Source: Alteromonas aestuariivivens
GTDB lineage: Bacteria > Pseudomonadota > Gammaproteobacteria > Enterobacterales > Alteromonadaceae
Length of the DNA: 64,000 nucleotides
Reading direction: 5' to 3'
Assembly: GCF_003367475.1 (NCBI RefSeq)
Contig: NZ_QRHA01000001.1
Coordinates: 62,001-126,000, forward strand
The translations under genes were made by a program, and so were the position numbers. A model generated the notes under the pieces. The model did no database searches and had not been told where the DNA came from. It saw nothing but the letters and a program-made list of their open reading frames with translations. Positions 45,286 to 54,032 of the stretch are shown here, piece by piece. Every line of letters begins with the position of its first letter. The stretch's first letter is position 1.

Positions 45286-45366
45286 CATACAGTCGGTGAC
45301 GGGATACTTTGCAAGAAATCGCTCCTTTGCCGATACTGTGAGGGAGCAAGTTAATCCGGTGCTGGT

Positions 45367-45795
45367 ATGTATCACTTTACGCTGAAAGCGACCTTCCCCT
45401 TTTCCGTTACCCATCTGTTTGACGCATTTCACAAACCGGATTTGCTGATGCAATGGTTTGCCCCCGGAGACGTGCAAATTACCCAGGTGATGTCCAATTT
45501 TGCCGAAGGCGGGCGCTACCGGGTGAGCATGATGGAACCCAGCGGTGATAGTTACTCGCTGACCGGCCAGTTCGCGACCATTCTGGCCAACGAGGAGCTG
45601 GTCTTTTCCTGGGCCTGGGAGGACAATCGGGAGGAAAGTGTTATCACCAGCGTAGACATAAAATTTGAGGCATTGGGGCCAAATTTGTCGTCTGTGCACC
45701 TGTTGCACAGTGGGTTTATGAATAAGACCGAACGGGATCAGCACCAACTGGGTTGGGTAGACTGCCTTGAAAAATTGTCTCAGCTGAAGTTTTAG
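45367..45795 (+). CDS. SRPBCC (AHSA1-like) protein
   Basis: This 142-residue single-domain protein has the START-like fold typical of AHSA1 homologues. The first strand and helix are FPFSVTHLFDAFHKPDLLMQ, then WFAPGDVQITQ, the strand pair GGRYRVSMMEP, and FSWAWED. The C-terminal helix is DQHQLGWVDCLEKLSQL. Such proteins hold small hydrophobic ligands in a groove; no ligand is predicted here. It follows the PLP enzyme by 81 bases on the same strand. There is no signal peptide. Confidence 0.82.
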   Translation: MYHFTLKATFPFSVTHLFDAFHKPDLLMQWFAPGDVQITQVMSNFAEGGRYRVSMMEPSGDSYSLTGQFATILANEELVFSWAWEDNREESVITSVDIKFEALGPNLSSVHLLHSGFMNKTERDQHQLGWVDCLEKLSQLKF

Positions 45796-45924
45796 CCTTC
45801 CTTATAAAATACGCCTTCATAGGAGGGCGCAGAATTGCCGAAGCGTGCTCCAGGGGCCATGGCATTAGCAGGGTTGTTTATAGTAGAGTGGCTGGTGCAG
45901 TGCCAATAAGGACCAGAACCACAG

Positions 45925-47415
45925 ATGAAACCGATTGATTTCTCGACAAAACTTACCTCACAGCGAAAACTGGGAAAGCCAGCGGCAATTTTGCAGACCG
46001 CGCTTGAAAGCGATCGGGGGCGGATCATCAACTCTGCGGCGGTAAGACGGTTGCAGCAGAAAACCCAGGTGTTTCCGCTGGAACGCAACGCAGCAGTCCG
46101 AAGCCGCCTGACTCATTCCCTTGAGGTTCAGCAGGTCGGCCGTTTCATCGTGCAGCAAATCGAGTACCGGTTATCAAAGTTACAGCGGGGGATTGTTGGC
46201 GATTGTCGTGAATGGTTCCGCGCAATTGAAAGTCTGGTGGAAATGGCCTGCCTGATGCACGATATTGGTAATCCGCCATTCGGGCACTTTGGCGAGAAGG
46301 CCATTTCAGACTGGTTCGCCCACAACCTGCAACGCATACTTCCCAACGATCTTCGTCTTGAAGCGCCATTGTTGTATTTTTCCGTCAGTAATGACCTCAG
46401 GCAGTTTGAGGGAAACGCGCAGGCCATACGTATTGTTACGTCGCTGCTGAATCTGAATCTTACCTACAGCCAGATAGCGGGGCTGACCAAATATACCCGC
46501 CCGGCGTATCTGGACAAAAAAGACATTCCTGAAGCCCGGTCTTACCTGATGAGAAAGCCTGGGTATTATCTGTCGGAAAAAACACAGGTAGAAGAAATGT
46601 ACAGGGCACTGAATATGTCGTCGCAGTCAAGGCATTTTCTGAGCTATATCATGGAAGCCGCTGATGATATTTCTTATTGCTTTGCAGACATTGAGGATGC
46701 GGTAGAAAAGAATATTCTCAGTGTCAACGAACTGATGACGTTGCTACCCGAGGCCTTTGAATCGCTGAAGCAGAAGGTTGATGATCCTACGCTGGAGTAT
46801 TTCGGCCGCAGAATCCGTTTTACGGATATGCTGAAAACGGCGTACGAGAGCTATAGCCGCGAGACGGTTGATAAAGATCACCAGTTTTTTATCTCTCTGC
46901 GGGTTCAGTTGCAGCATATTTTGGTAAATTTTGCTGCAAAGCGTTTTGTCGATAATTTCGATGCCATCTTTGCCGGTACCTTTAACGCCCCCTTGCTGGA
47001 GGACCACAGTCCGGCGCATTTTGTGGCTGAGGCGTTTAAAAAGGTGGCCCTTGAGCAGGTGTTCTGCCACAGCGAGGTTGAACTGCAGGAGCTCAGGGGG
47101 CATCGCATTCTGTCGGGCCTGCTGGACTATTATATGCCGCTTTTGTTGCTGCCCAAGGACGCATTTGGCGGCTTGATTGAGCGGGATTATGGCTTTTCCC
47201 GGCAGCATCCGGTTGAACAGCGCCTGATAAACAAACTGCCGCGTAAGCACGTACGAGCATACCGAAATGCGGTTGAAAACCCGATTGAGGAAGCGGTAAA
47301 TGCGCCCCGAATCTGGGAAAAATATTGTCGTTGCCGCCTGATACAGGATTTTATCAGTGGCATGACGGATCAATTTGCGTACGATGAATACAAAAGTCTG
47401 ACGGTTCAGGATTAA
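45925..47415 (+). CDS. dgt: Deoxyguanosinetriphosphate triphosphohydrolase (dGTPase)
   Basis: The 496-residue HD-domain enzyme cleaves dGTP to deoxyguanosine and tripolyphosphate. HD-fold metal ligands are present in SRLTHSLEVQQVGR and CLMHDIGNPPFGHFGEKAI near residues 55 and 110, and in EAADDISYCFADIEDAVE near residue 242. Length is like E. coli Dgt (505 residues) rather than the shorter type. Such enzymes balance dNTP pools and in some bacteria limit phage replication by depleting dNTPs. It is convergent with anmK, whose stop is next to its own. There is no evidence that it belongs to a defence cluster. Confidence 0.93.
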   Translation: MKPIDFSTKLTSQRKLGKPAAILQTALESDRGRIINSAAVRRLQQKTQVFPLERNAAVRSRLTHSLEVQQVGRFIVQQIEYRLSKLQRGIVGDCREWFRAIESLVEMACLMHDIGNPPFGHFGEKAISDWFAHNLQRILPNDLRLEAPLLYFSVSNDLRQFEGNAQAIRIVTSLLNLNLTYSQIAGLTKYTRPAYLDKKDIPEARSYLMRKPGYYLSEKTQVEEMYRALNMSSQSRHFLSYIMEAADDISYCFADIEDAVEKNILSVNELMTLLPEAFESLKQKVDDPTLEYFGRRIRFTDMLKTAYESYSRETVDKDHQFFISLRVQLQHILVNFAAKRFVDNFDAIFAGTFNAPLLEDHSPAHFVAEAFKKVALEQVFCHSEVELQELRGHRILSGLLDYYMPLLLLPKDAFGGLIERDYGFSRQHPVEQRLINKLPRKHVRAYRNAVENPIEEAVNAPRIWEKYCRCRLIQDFISGMTDQFAYDEYKSLTVQD

Positions 47416-48525
47416 TCATTCGCCCGGGCAAAGTGTTCCTAATACGGCGGTGCGGCCGGCACCGGTAACGCTGGGCAGATTCCCGGTAACCCGGTTTATG
47501 TATGCCCAGGCCAGCCAGGCAAAGCCCGCGCCTTCAACCAACTGTGGGGCCAGCCCTAACTCAGAGGTTGAAGTCACCCGCATTTTGGGCAGGCACTGCA
47601 TCAGCAAAGCCATCAGAACCGGGTTGTGGGCTCCTCCTCCGCACACATACAGTTCACTCACCTCATTGTTTAGAGGCAGTGACTGGGCGATACTGTGTGC
47701 CGTTAACGCAACCAGCGTTGCCTGGATATCCTCGGCAGGCAGCGAATAGCCGCTTAAATACGCGGATAGCCATGCAAGATTGAAGTATTCCCGCCCGGTG
47801 CTCTTTGGAGAGGATAAGCGGAAATACGGGTCACCGAGCAAGTCGTTGAGCAGATTCTGACTGACTTTTCCCGAACTGGCGAAGCGACCGTCCTGGTCGA
47901 AAGCCTTCCCTATGTGTTTCATGCACCATGCATCGAGCAGGGTGTTACCCGGGCCGGTGTCAAAGCCGGTTACGGCCTGATCTGAGCTGGTGGGGGGCAG
48001 TAAGGTGATGTTTGCTATCCCTCCAATATTGATGACCGCACGGTGATTATTTTCATCGGCAAACAGTGCCTGATGGAAGCGGGGGGCCAGAGGTGCACCC
48101 TGACCGCCCAGAGCCATGTCCTTGCGCCTGAAATCCGCGACTACGTCAATGCCTGTTAGTGCGGCCAGAGTATTGGGGTCGCCAATCTGAAGGGTAAAAC
48201 CATGAGTTTCAGCTGGCGGGTAATGCCGTATGGTTTGGCCGTGAGACCCGATGGCCCTGATTGTTGATGCAGGCACGCCCGCTTTATTCAACAAACGGAA
48301 CACTGCCTGTGCGTACACCCTGGCGACCGCAGTATCGGCAAACCCTAAACGGTTAATTTCATCCGCTTCGGGCTGACAGAGTCCATGCAGTTGGTTTAGT
48401 AATGCAGGAGGGTAAGTTTCGCTGACGGCATCCAGGGTGTTAAGACTGCTTTTTGTTATGTCGCACAGGACGGCGTCAACGCCGTCCATGCTGGTGCCAG
48501 ACATCAGGCCGATGAAATAGGCCAT
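47416..48525 (-). CDS. anmK: Anhydro-N-acetylmuramic acid kinase
   Basis: The 369-residue kinase recycles cell-wall anhydro-MurNAc by converting it to MurNAc 6-phosphate. The family start is MAYFIGLMSGTSMDGVDAVL, with an ATP-binding element in NIGGIANITLLP and GFDTGPGNTLLDAW. A C-terminal region with VCGGGAHNPVLM follows. It is on the same strand as the M23 peptidase gene and 4 bases downstream, so both are probably co-transcribed and both act on the wall. This pair, with tyrS divergent, is an arrangement I recall from pseudomonads. Confidence 0.94.
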   Translation of the reverse strand: MAYFIGLMSGTSMDGVDAVLCDITKSSLNTLDAVSETYPPALLNQLHGLCQPEADEINRLGFADTAVARVYAQAVFRLLNKAGVPASTIRAIGSHGQTIRHYPPAETHGFTLQIGDPNTLAALTGIDVVADFRRKDMALGGQGAPLAPRFHQALFADENNHRAVINIGGIANITLLPPTSSDQAVTGFDTGPGNTLLDAWCMKHIGKAFDQDGRFASSGKVSQNLLNDLLGDPYFRLSSPKSTGREYFNLAWLSAYLSGYSLPAEDIQATLVALTAHSIAQSLPLNNEVSELYVCGGGAHNPVLMALLMQCLPKMRVTSTSELGLAPQLVEGAGFAWLAWAYINRVTGNLPSVTGAGRTAVLGTLCPGE

Positions 48526-48529
48526 AAGG

Positions 48530-49849
48530 CTACTTCATGGCCAGCATAATACGCTTGGTCGTATTCAGTTGTTCCATGCGATGCTGGGCGATTTCCATGA
48601 AGGCTTCGCGCTGGTTGTCGTCAATCGGCATGGCTTTGGGCAGCTCTACCGTGCGCGGGTTGCGATGCACACCGTCGACCAAAAATTCGTAGTGCAGATG
48701 GGCGCCGGTAACCATCCCTGTGCTGCCAAGATAACCCAGAGTCTGGCCCTGCTTGACCAGTTGCCCGGTTTTTACGGCTTTGCTTTTTAAATGCAGATAT
48801 TTGGTGGTGTATTTTTCACCGTGCTGGACGAATACATAGTTACCGTTGTATTTGTTGTAACCTGCTTCAATAACTTTGCCGTCACCGGCCGCCATAATTG
48901 GGGTACCCACTGCAGCCACATAGTCGGTTCCGCGGTGCGCTTTCCAGCGCTTTTGTACCGGATGGAAGCGAGCCTTGGTAAAGTTGGAGCTGACGTATTT
49001 GAAGCTCACCGGAGCACGCAGGAAGCTCTTGCGCATACTGCGGCCTTCCGGCGTGTAGTAGTTACCGTCTTCGTGCTGAATTGCCAGGAACTGTTCGCCC
49101 TGGTTGATAAACTCTGCGGCGACAATGTCGCCATAACCAACAAACTCGCCGTCAATGTACTGTTCTTCAAACACCACGTTGAAGGTATCGCCCTGTCGGA
49201 TTTCCATGGCAAAGTCGATGTCCCAGCCGAAAATGCCCGCCAGGTGCATGATTTGATTGTCGGTAAGCCCGGCGGCAACACCGGCGTTCCAGAAACTGGA
49301 CGTGATTTCACCCTGAGCAAAATTGTGCCGCACATCAATTTCCTTGGTTTGCAGTTTCGCCTGCAACTCAGGTTGATCAGCGTCGGCCACGATCATCAGT
49401 GTCTGGGTAGGGGAAAGCTCGTAACGAAGTTTCTCAAACTCTCCGTTGCTACCGGTTTTCAGAGCCAGTTCGTCGCCAGGCAACAAGGTTACCAGGTTTT
49501 TACCCAGTTCGCCTGCATGGGTTACGCGGTAAGTATCCTGCGCTGAAAGCCCGGCTCGTTTGAAAATTTTGGCCAGTGTATCGCCATTGCCGACCTTGAA
49601 AACCTGCCAGTCGGTCTCGTCTTCGCTGAGCAGAATGTCTGGAGCTTCTTCGAGTTCGATGGTAAGGGGATACCTGACTCCGGCATCCAGGATGGTGGAG
49701 TCTTTATGGCGGCTGGCTTCTACCGGTTCGGAAGGCAGGAAAATCAGCGCGCTGATAAAGAAGCTTGCCACTGCCAGCCCGGCCCGGTGGGGCCTGGGTA
49801 AGGTTTTTAACGTGTTTAGGATCACGGAAGTATTCAATTTCATTCTCAT
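48530..49849 (-). CDS. M23 peptidoglycan DD-endopeptidase with LysM-like domain
   Basis: The product of about 439 residues has an N-terminal signal or anchor helix (RAGLAVASFFISALIFLP). An OapA/LysM-like region around residue 75 (NGDTLAKIFKRAGLSAQDTY) follows. A C-terminal LytM domain has HRGTDYVAAVGTPIMAAGDG and GAHLHYEF, with the zinc ligands H-x8-D-type and H-x-H. It should cut peptide cross-links in the periplasm and insert new murein, like MepM. The ATG at 49849 is chosen because its N terminus starts the signal; an ATG at 49861 is 4 codons earlier. anmK follows by 4 bases, and tyrS is divergent. Confidence 0.92.
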   Translation of the reverse strand: MRMKLNTSVILNTLKTLPRPHRAGLAVASFFISALIFLPSEPVEASRHKDSTILDAGVRYPLTIELEEAPDILLSEDETDWQVFKVGNGDTLAKIFKRAGLSAQDTYRVTHAGELGKNLVTLLPGDELALKTGSNGEFEKLRYELSPTQTLMIVADADQPELQAKLQTKEIDVRHNFAQGEITSSFWNAGVAAGLTDNQIMHLAGIFGWDIDFAMEIRQGDTFNVVFEEQYIDGEFVGYGDIVAAEFINQGEQFLAIQHEDGNYYTPEGRSMRKSFLRAPVSFKYVSSNFTKARFHPVQKRWKAHRGTDYVAAVGTPIMAAGDGKVIEAGYNKYNGNYVFVQHGEKYTTKYLHLKSKAVKTGQLVKQGQTLGYLGSTGMVTGAHLHYEFLVDGVHRNPRTVELPKAMPIDDNQREAFMEIAQHRMEQLNTTKRIMLAMK

Positions 49850-50041
49850 AATACAACCCAAACTGAGAATATCGCTTTCACAGTATAGTTTCTACATCAA
49901 CTGCTCAAAAAAGCAACTTTTTATCTTGTGGATGGGGTTTACAACCGGCTTTTTGACGCTCAAACCTTTCAATGGTTCATTCTGATGCGTAAAATGCCCG
50001 GCCTAGTAACAACCCGAAAAATATACAGTGTGGGATCAAGC

Positions 50042-51244
50042 ATGAGCGACTGGCAAACAGCATTGGCTGAAATTAAACGGGGTACGGATGAAATCCTGCC
50101 TGAAGAAGAGCTAATTGAAAAACTCAAATCAGGAAAAACCCTCACGGTCAAAGCCGGTTTCGATCCTACTGCGCCAGACCTGCATCTTGGTCACACTGTC
50201 TTGATCAACAAATTGCGTGCGTTCCAGCAGCTTGGCCACAATGTGATTTTCCTGATTGGTGATTTTACGGGCCTGATTGGGGATCCTACAGGGAAAAATG
50301 TGACGCGCAAGCCCTTAAATCGCGATCAGGTGCTGGAAAATGCAAAAACCTATCAGGAACAGGTGTTTAAAATCCTTGATCCTGAAAAGACCCAAATCCG
50401 GTTTAACTCGGAGTGGATGGATCAGCTCGGTGCCGCAGGCATGATCAAGCTGGCAGCCAGCCAGACAGTTGCCCGTATGCTGGAGCGTGATGACTTCAAA
50501 AAGCGCTACAACCACGGCCAGCCAATCGCCATTCATGAGTTTCTGTACCCGCTGGTTCAGGGTTGGGACTCGGTGGCGCTGGAAGCTGATGTGGAGCTGG
50601 GTGGAACCGATCAGCGCTTCAACCTCCTGATGGGCAGGGAGCTGCAGAAAGACAATGGACAGTCACCACAGGCCATTGTTATGGTGCCTTTGCTGGAAGG
50701 GCTGGACGGCGTTCAGAAAATGTCCAAGTCTTTGAATAACTATATCGGTATTACTGATGCACCAAACGACATGTTCGGCAAAGTGATGTCGGTATCCGAC
50801 GATTTGATGTGGCGATACTACGATTTGCTGAGTTTCCGCCCACTGGAAGAGATCGCAGAATTAAAAGCCCAGGTGGAAGCTGGTGCAAACCCAAGAGACA
50901 CTAAGATCCTGCTGGCAAAGGAACTGATTGCCCGTTTCCATGACGAACAGGCAGCCGAAGCTGCACATCAGGATTTCATTCAGCGTTTTCAGAAAAACGC
51001 CATTCCGGATGATATGCCCGAGGTTACTCTTGCTCTGACCGACGGTGAAATTGCAATTGGAAACTTGCTGAAAGAAGCGGATTTGGTGGGTTCTACATCC
51101 GACGCAATGCGCATGATCAAACAGGGCGCGGTAAAAATTGACGGTGAAAAGGTAACTGATACGCGCTTGGTGCTGACCGAGCCGGGAGAAAAGGTGTATC
51201 AGGTGGGCAAGCGTAAGTTTGCCCGGGTAACCCTGACAAACTAG
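50042..51244 (+). CDS. tyrS: Tyrosyl-tRNA synthetase
   Basis: The 400-residue class I synthetase charges tRNA-Tyr. The HIGH motif is [14 protein letters not shown] near residue 42 and KMSKS is [13 protein letters not shown] near residue 230. The C-terminal S4 RNA-binding domain ([20 protein letters not shown]) is complete. The ATG at 50042 is chosen over an earlier in-frame start at 49928, which would overlap the divergent promoter region. It is followed 1 base after the stop by the convergent oxidoreductase gene, so the two transcripts overlap at their 3' ends. The gene is intact. Confidence 0.97.
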   Translation: MSDWQTALAEIKRGTDEILPEEELIEKLKSGKTLTVKAGFDPTAPDLHLGHTVLINKLRAFQQLGHNVIFLIGDFTGLIGDPTGKNVTRKPLNRDQVLENAKTYQEQVFKILDPEKTQIRFNSEWMDQLGAAGMIKLAASQTVARMLERDDFKKRYNHGQPIAIHEFLYPLVQGWDSVALEADVELGGTDQRFNLLMGRELQKDNGQSPQAIVMVPLLEGLDGVQKMSKSLNNYIGITDAPNDMFGKVMSVSDDLMWRYYDLLSFRPLEEIAELKAQVEAGANPRDTKILLAKELIARFHDEQAAEAAHQDFIQRFQKNAIPDDMPEVTLALTDGEIAIGNLLKEADLVGSTSDAMRMIKQGAVKIDGEKVTDTRLVLTEPGEKVYQVGKRKFARVTLTN

Positions 51245-51245
51245 A

Positions 51246-52568
51246 TTATTCCGCCACGCGCGCCCAACCATACAGGGCGCGCAGCCCCAAGCGTCTTGCC
51301 GCAGGAAAAGGATAACGTGGCAGCGCCCCCTGATAGATAGGAAGCTGGAAGTTAACCCTCATGCCCATCGCCCGTTGGGCCAGCCGTTTTCCTGCCAGGC
51401 TGGCAAACGAAACGCCGGAGCCGCAATACCCCATGGCATACCCAACCCTGGTTTGAGGGTCGAAAGTTACCCGGGGCAGACTGTCGAGTGAGACACTGAC
51501 CCAGCCGCTCCAGAAGTGATCCACATCTATCCCTGACAGCGACGGGAAGCTTTTGAGCATGGCTCTGGTCAGGCGCTGGCAGGAAGACTGATTGTCTGCC
51601 TGTTTGGCGTTCACGGCCCCGCGCCCCCCAAACAGCAGACGACCATCGGGCAATACCCGGTAATAGTACTTCATCATGCGGGTATCCATCATGGTCATGG
51701 GGCCCGCCAGCCCTGTTGAGGCCCGTTGGGCTTCGCTGAGTGGCGCGGTAACCAGTACGCTGGACTGCACCGGAAACTGACGGCCATCCACGGCAGGGCT
51801 AAAGGACTTTGGCGTGTACGCGTTAGTGGCTACAAGTAAATTTTTGGCCGTAATGGTGCCGCCAGGAGTGTGTATTCGATGGCCGGCAAGTGAACGTTCC
51901 AGCGCCATTGCCGGCGATTGGGTGTAAATGCTGGCGCCTAACCGGTTCGCGAGTCCGGCGTAACCGTCGATAAGCTTGAGCGGATTGAGGGCAAGCCCGG
52001 ATTGGACGGTGGCGCCATGGGCTCCGCTGATATTCATTCTGGACTGCAACTGAGCTGATGATAGATATTCTGCGTCGGAATCAAAGTGGTGTTGAAGGTG
52101 GGTCAGGCGTTGTTGCATCAAACTAGCCTGCCTGGTGCTGTGGGCGATTTTGTAGTAAGGCCCCTCGGCCAGGTCACAGTCGATATCACCTTCATGAATC
52201 AGGTTTTTGAGTTCAGTCACTGCATCGGAAAACTCTCTTTGCATGCCCAGGGCAGTGGCTTTGTCCCACTTTTTTTGTATGTCTGTCAGGCTCAGGCGCC
52301 CGGTGCCAGAAAGAACAAATCCGGCATTGCGCCCCGCACAGCCAAATCCGATTTCGTGACTGTCGATTACAGTAACGTTCTGACCCTGACGGGCCAGTTC
52401 GCAGGCCGCGGACAGTCCGGTATATCCTGCGCCTATCACGGCCACATCGGTCGTAACGTCGGAATTGAGAGTGTCAAACTTGCAGGGGGTGAAATTAGCC
52501 CGCCAATAACTGCTGGCATGGGGATGGTGTGGGCTTACGCCAAAACTTCTTAAAGGGTCGTAATTCAT
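51246..52568 (-). CDS. FAD-dependent amine oxidoreductase, PuuB-like
   Basis: This 440-residue flavoprotein has a Rossmann FAD site, VAVIGAGYTGLSAACELARQ near residue 42, and the DAO fold. The rest carries DSHEIGFGCAGRNAGFVLSG, LLVATNAYTPKSFSPAVDGR, and the C-terminal GYCGSGVSFASLAGKRLA. The closest pattern I recall is the gamma-glutamylputrescine oxidase group, but related members act on sarcosine or glycine betaine breakdown products. It is coupled to the upstream acetyltransferase gene by a 4-base overlap. Its substrate could therefore be an acetylated or acetylatable amine. No other polyamine gene is nearby, so PuuB itself is doubtful. Confidence 0.82.
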   Translation of the reverse strand: MNYDPLRSFGVSPHHPHASSYWRANFTPCKFDTLNSDVTTDVAVIGAGYTGLSAACELARQGQNVTVIDSHEIGFGCAGRNAGFVLSGTGRLSLTDIQKKWDKATALGMQREFSDAVTELKNLIHEGDIDCDLAEGPYYKIAHSTRQASLMQQRLTHLQHHFDSDAEYLSSAQLQSRMNISGAHGATVQSGLALNPLKLIDGYAGLANRLGASIYTQSPAMALERSLAGHRIHTPGGTITAKNLLVATNAYTPKSFSPAVDGRQFPVQSSVLVTAPLSEAQRASTGLAGPMTMMDTRMMKYYYRVLPDGRLLFGGRGAVNAKQADNQSSCQRLTRAMLKSFPSLSGIDVDHFWSGWVSVSLDSLPRVTFDPQTRVGYAMGYCGSGVSFASLAGKRLAQRAMGMRVNFQLPIYQGALPRYPFPAARRLGLRALYGWARVAE

Positions 52569-53134
52569 TTAAACCGTAACATCATTTCTGCGGCTGTGCA
52601 TTCACAAGGCCCCGGGCACACCGGGCAAACATAGCCTTCGTACAAAGAATCGTGGCGCCACTTATTGGGGTGCTCCTTGATGAGCTGGCCACCGTTGTGG
52701 ACAAAATACCGGTAGGCACTGTTGCCGGGGCTGGCCAGCCAAATATGGGCCAGACCTGCCTGAGCGCCTTGCTGAGCGGCACGTTCAATTGACAACTGCA
52801 GTAATCTGCTGCCAATTCCTTGTTTCTGTGCCAGGGGAGAAACCGTATTGCATTTGAAATAACATACTTTTTCGGCATCGACGGGCCACTTCTCAGGGCT
52901 GCACCATTTGTCCGGTTGCCACTGGGAATGGGCGTAGGTGAGGCGGAAGCCAACAATCTGCTGGTTCTGCAACGCAACCCAGCTGGCATTAATGTTATGA
53001 TGCCAGCTCTTTTGATAAATGTGTTTTATTGACGACATCGACAGATAATTGTCGCCATGAACCTCGTTTCCCAGGGTAATGACTTGTTCAAAATGACCCG
53101 GATCCAGAGGTGTGTATTCCACACTACTGGTCAT
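52565..53134 (-). CDS. GNAT acetyltransferase with cysteine-rich tail
   Basis: The 189-residue protein has the GNAT fold. The acetyl-CoA loop is in LAQKQGIGSRLLQLSIERA near residue 112, with the downstream helix in SPGNSAYRYFVHNGGQLI. The last 25 residues hold four cysteines in CPVCPGPCEC, a spacing able to hold a metal ion or stay unmodified. The tail is not part of the core fold. The next gene, a flavin amine oxidoreductase, overlaps by 4 bases, and the upstream DUF2721 gene overlaps by 11, so these three are one transcript. The substrate is unknown. Confidence 0.75.
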   Translation of the reverse strand: MTSSVEYTPLDPGHFEQVITLGNEVHGDNYLSMSSIKHIYQKSWHHNINASWVALQNQQIVGFRLTYAHSQWQPDKWCSPEKWPVDAEKVCYFKCNTVSPLAQKQGIGSRLLQLSIERAAQQGAQAGLAHIWLASPGNSAYRYFVHNGGQLIKEHPNKWRHDSLYEGYVCPVCPGPCECTAAEMMLRFK

Positions 53135-53522
53135 GCCGGCCCTTCATTGCTTCCAGGTGCACATCCAGGGCTTCCACCGATATGAGGATTTCCCTTACCG
53201 ACATCCATAGCGAATAAAGCAGGCAGACCAGACTGGCGGCAAATATCCAGTTGCCTGCAGTCTGGTAGGTCAGGTAAATAGCCAGCATGGAAAGTACGCA
53301 CAAAAAGAAGCTGATGACGCCGGCAATCTGCATTCTCTTGATCAGCTGTATGCGTTGGCGCAAATTGCGGATTTGGGCCGACGTATTGTGATCCATAATT
53401 TCACGGGTGAAATTTCGAATGATGGTGGCCAGGGCCAGAAAGCGGTTGGTATAGGCAAGCAGTAACAGGGATATGGCCGGAAACAGCATGGCCGGAGTAG
53501 CAATATCAATTATCATTCGCAA
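53124..53522 (-). CDS. DUF2721 membrane protein
   Basis: The 132-residue protein has three predicted helices: MLFPAISLLLLAYTNRF at the start, then IAGVISFFLCVLSMLAIYL and WIFAASLVCLLYSLWM. It shows the DUF2721 pattern (RFLALATIIRNF, then LRQRIQLIKRMQ). Members are uncharacterised membrane proteins. It opens the three-gene run with the acetyltransferase and oxidoreductase, overlapping the former by 11 bases. The rhodanese gene lies 72 bases downstream of ahcY and is separate. No function is proposed. Confidence 0.82.
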   Translation of the reverse strand: MRMIIDIATPAMLFPAISLLLLAYTNRFLALATIIRNFTREIMDHNTSAQIRNLRQRIQLIKRMQIAGVISFFLCVLSMLAIYLTYQTAGNWIFAASLVCLLYSLWMSVREILISVEALDVHLEAMKGRHDQ

Positions 53523-53594
53523 GGATCATTAACAGCATAATCAGTAATTAGCCAGTGTAGCAACGCCCGAAGGTTTTGACTATCCCGGCATCCT

Positions 53595-53999
53595 TTACAT
53601 CTGGTCAATGGGCAGACCTGCCTCATACCATCCCATCATGTCACCTTCCAGGTGGCGAAGGTCATTGAACTGGTGTTCTGCCAGTACTTCCATTGCCAGA
53701 CGGGCCCGTCTGCCGGAGCGGCAGTACAAGACAACGGGCTTGTTCTGGTATGCCCTTAGTGAACTCACGTATTCGCCGATTTTGTCATAGGGCATATTAA
53801 TGGCGCCGGGTATGTGCCCTTCTGCAAACTCTTCCGCGCTGCGTACGTCAATCAGCAACCAGTCCTGCTGACTGACTTTGTCCAACAATTCTGCCGACGC
53901 CTGGACAGTGCCGGGCGGCGTGGTTTCCGCCCGGTTGTACAGGGCAGGTAAAAGCAGAAGCGTAAGCACAACTGCGATAATTAATGTCTGATGCTTCAT
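53595..53999 (-). CDS. Exported rhodanese-like sulfurtransferase
   Basis: The 134-residue protein begins with a hydrophobic signal or anchor (HQTLIIAVVLTLLLLPAL). A rhodanese domain follows, with LLIDVRSAEEFAEGHIPGA and the active-site loop CRSGRRA near residue 92. The catalytic Cys is intact. Rhodaneses move sulfane sulfur, here probably in the periplasm. The gene lies 33 bases downstream of ahcY on the same strand and may be co-transcribed with it. The acceptor is unknown. Confidence 0.87.
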   Translation of the reverse strand: MKHQTLIIAVVLTLLLLPALYNRAETTPPGTVQASAELLDKVSQQDWLLIDVRSAEEFAEGHIPGAINMPYDKIGEYVSSLRAYQNKPVVLYCRSGRRARLAMEVLAEHQFNDLRHLEGDMMGWYEAGLPIDQM

Positions 54000-54032
54000 A
54001 TAGTTACCCTGACTGCCCTGCTTTTAACCGTT

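Noticed and set aside
45925..47415. dGTPase as part of a defence cluster
   Set aside because: dGTPases can restrict phage, but its neighbours are housekeeping and metabolic genes and no regulator or partner of a defence system is adjacent.
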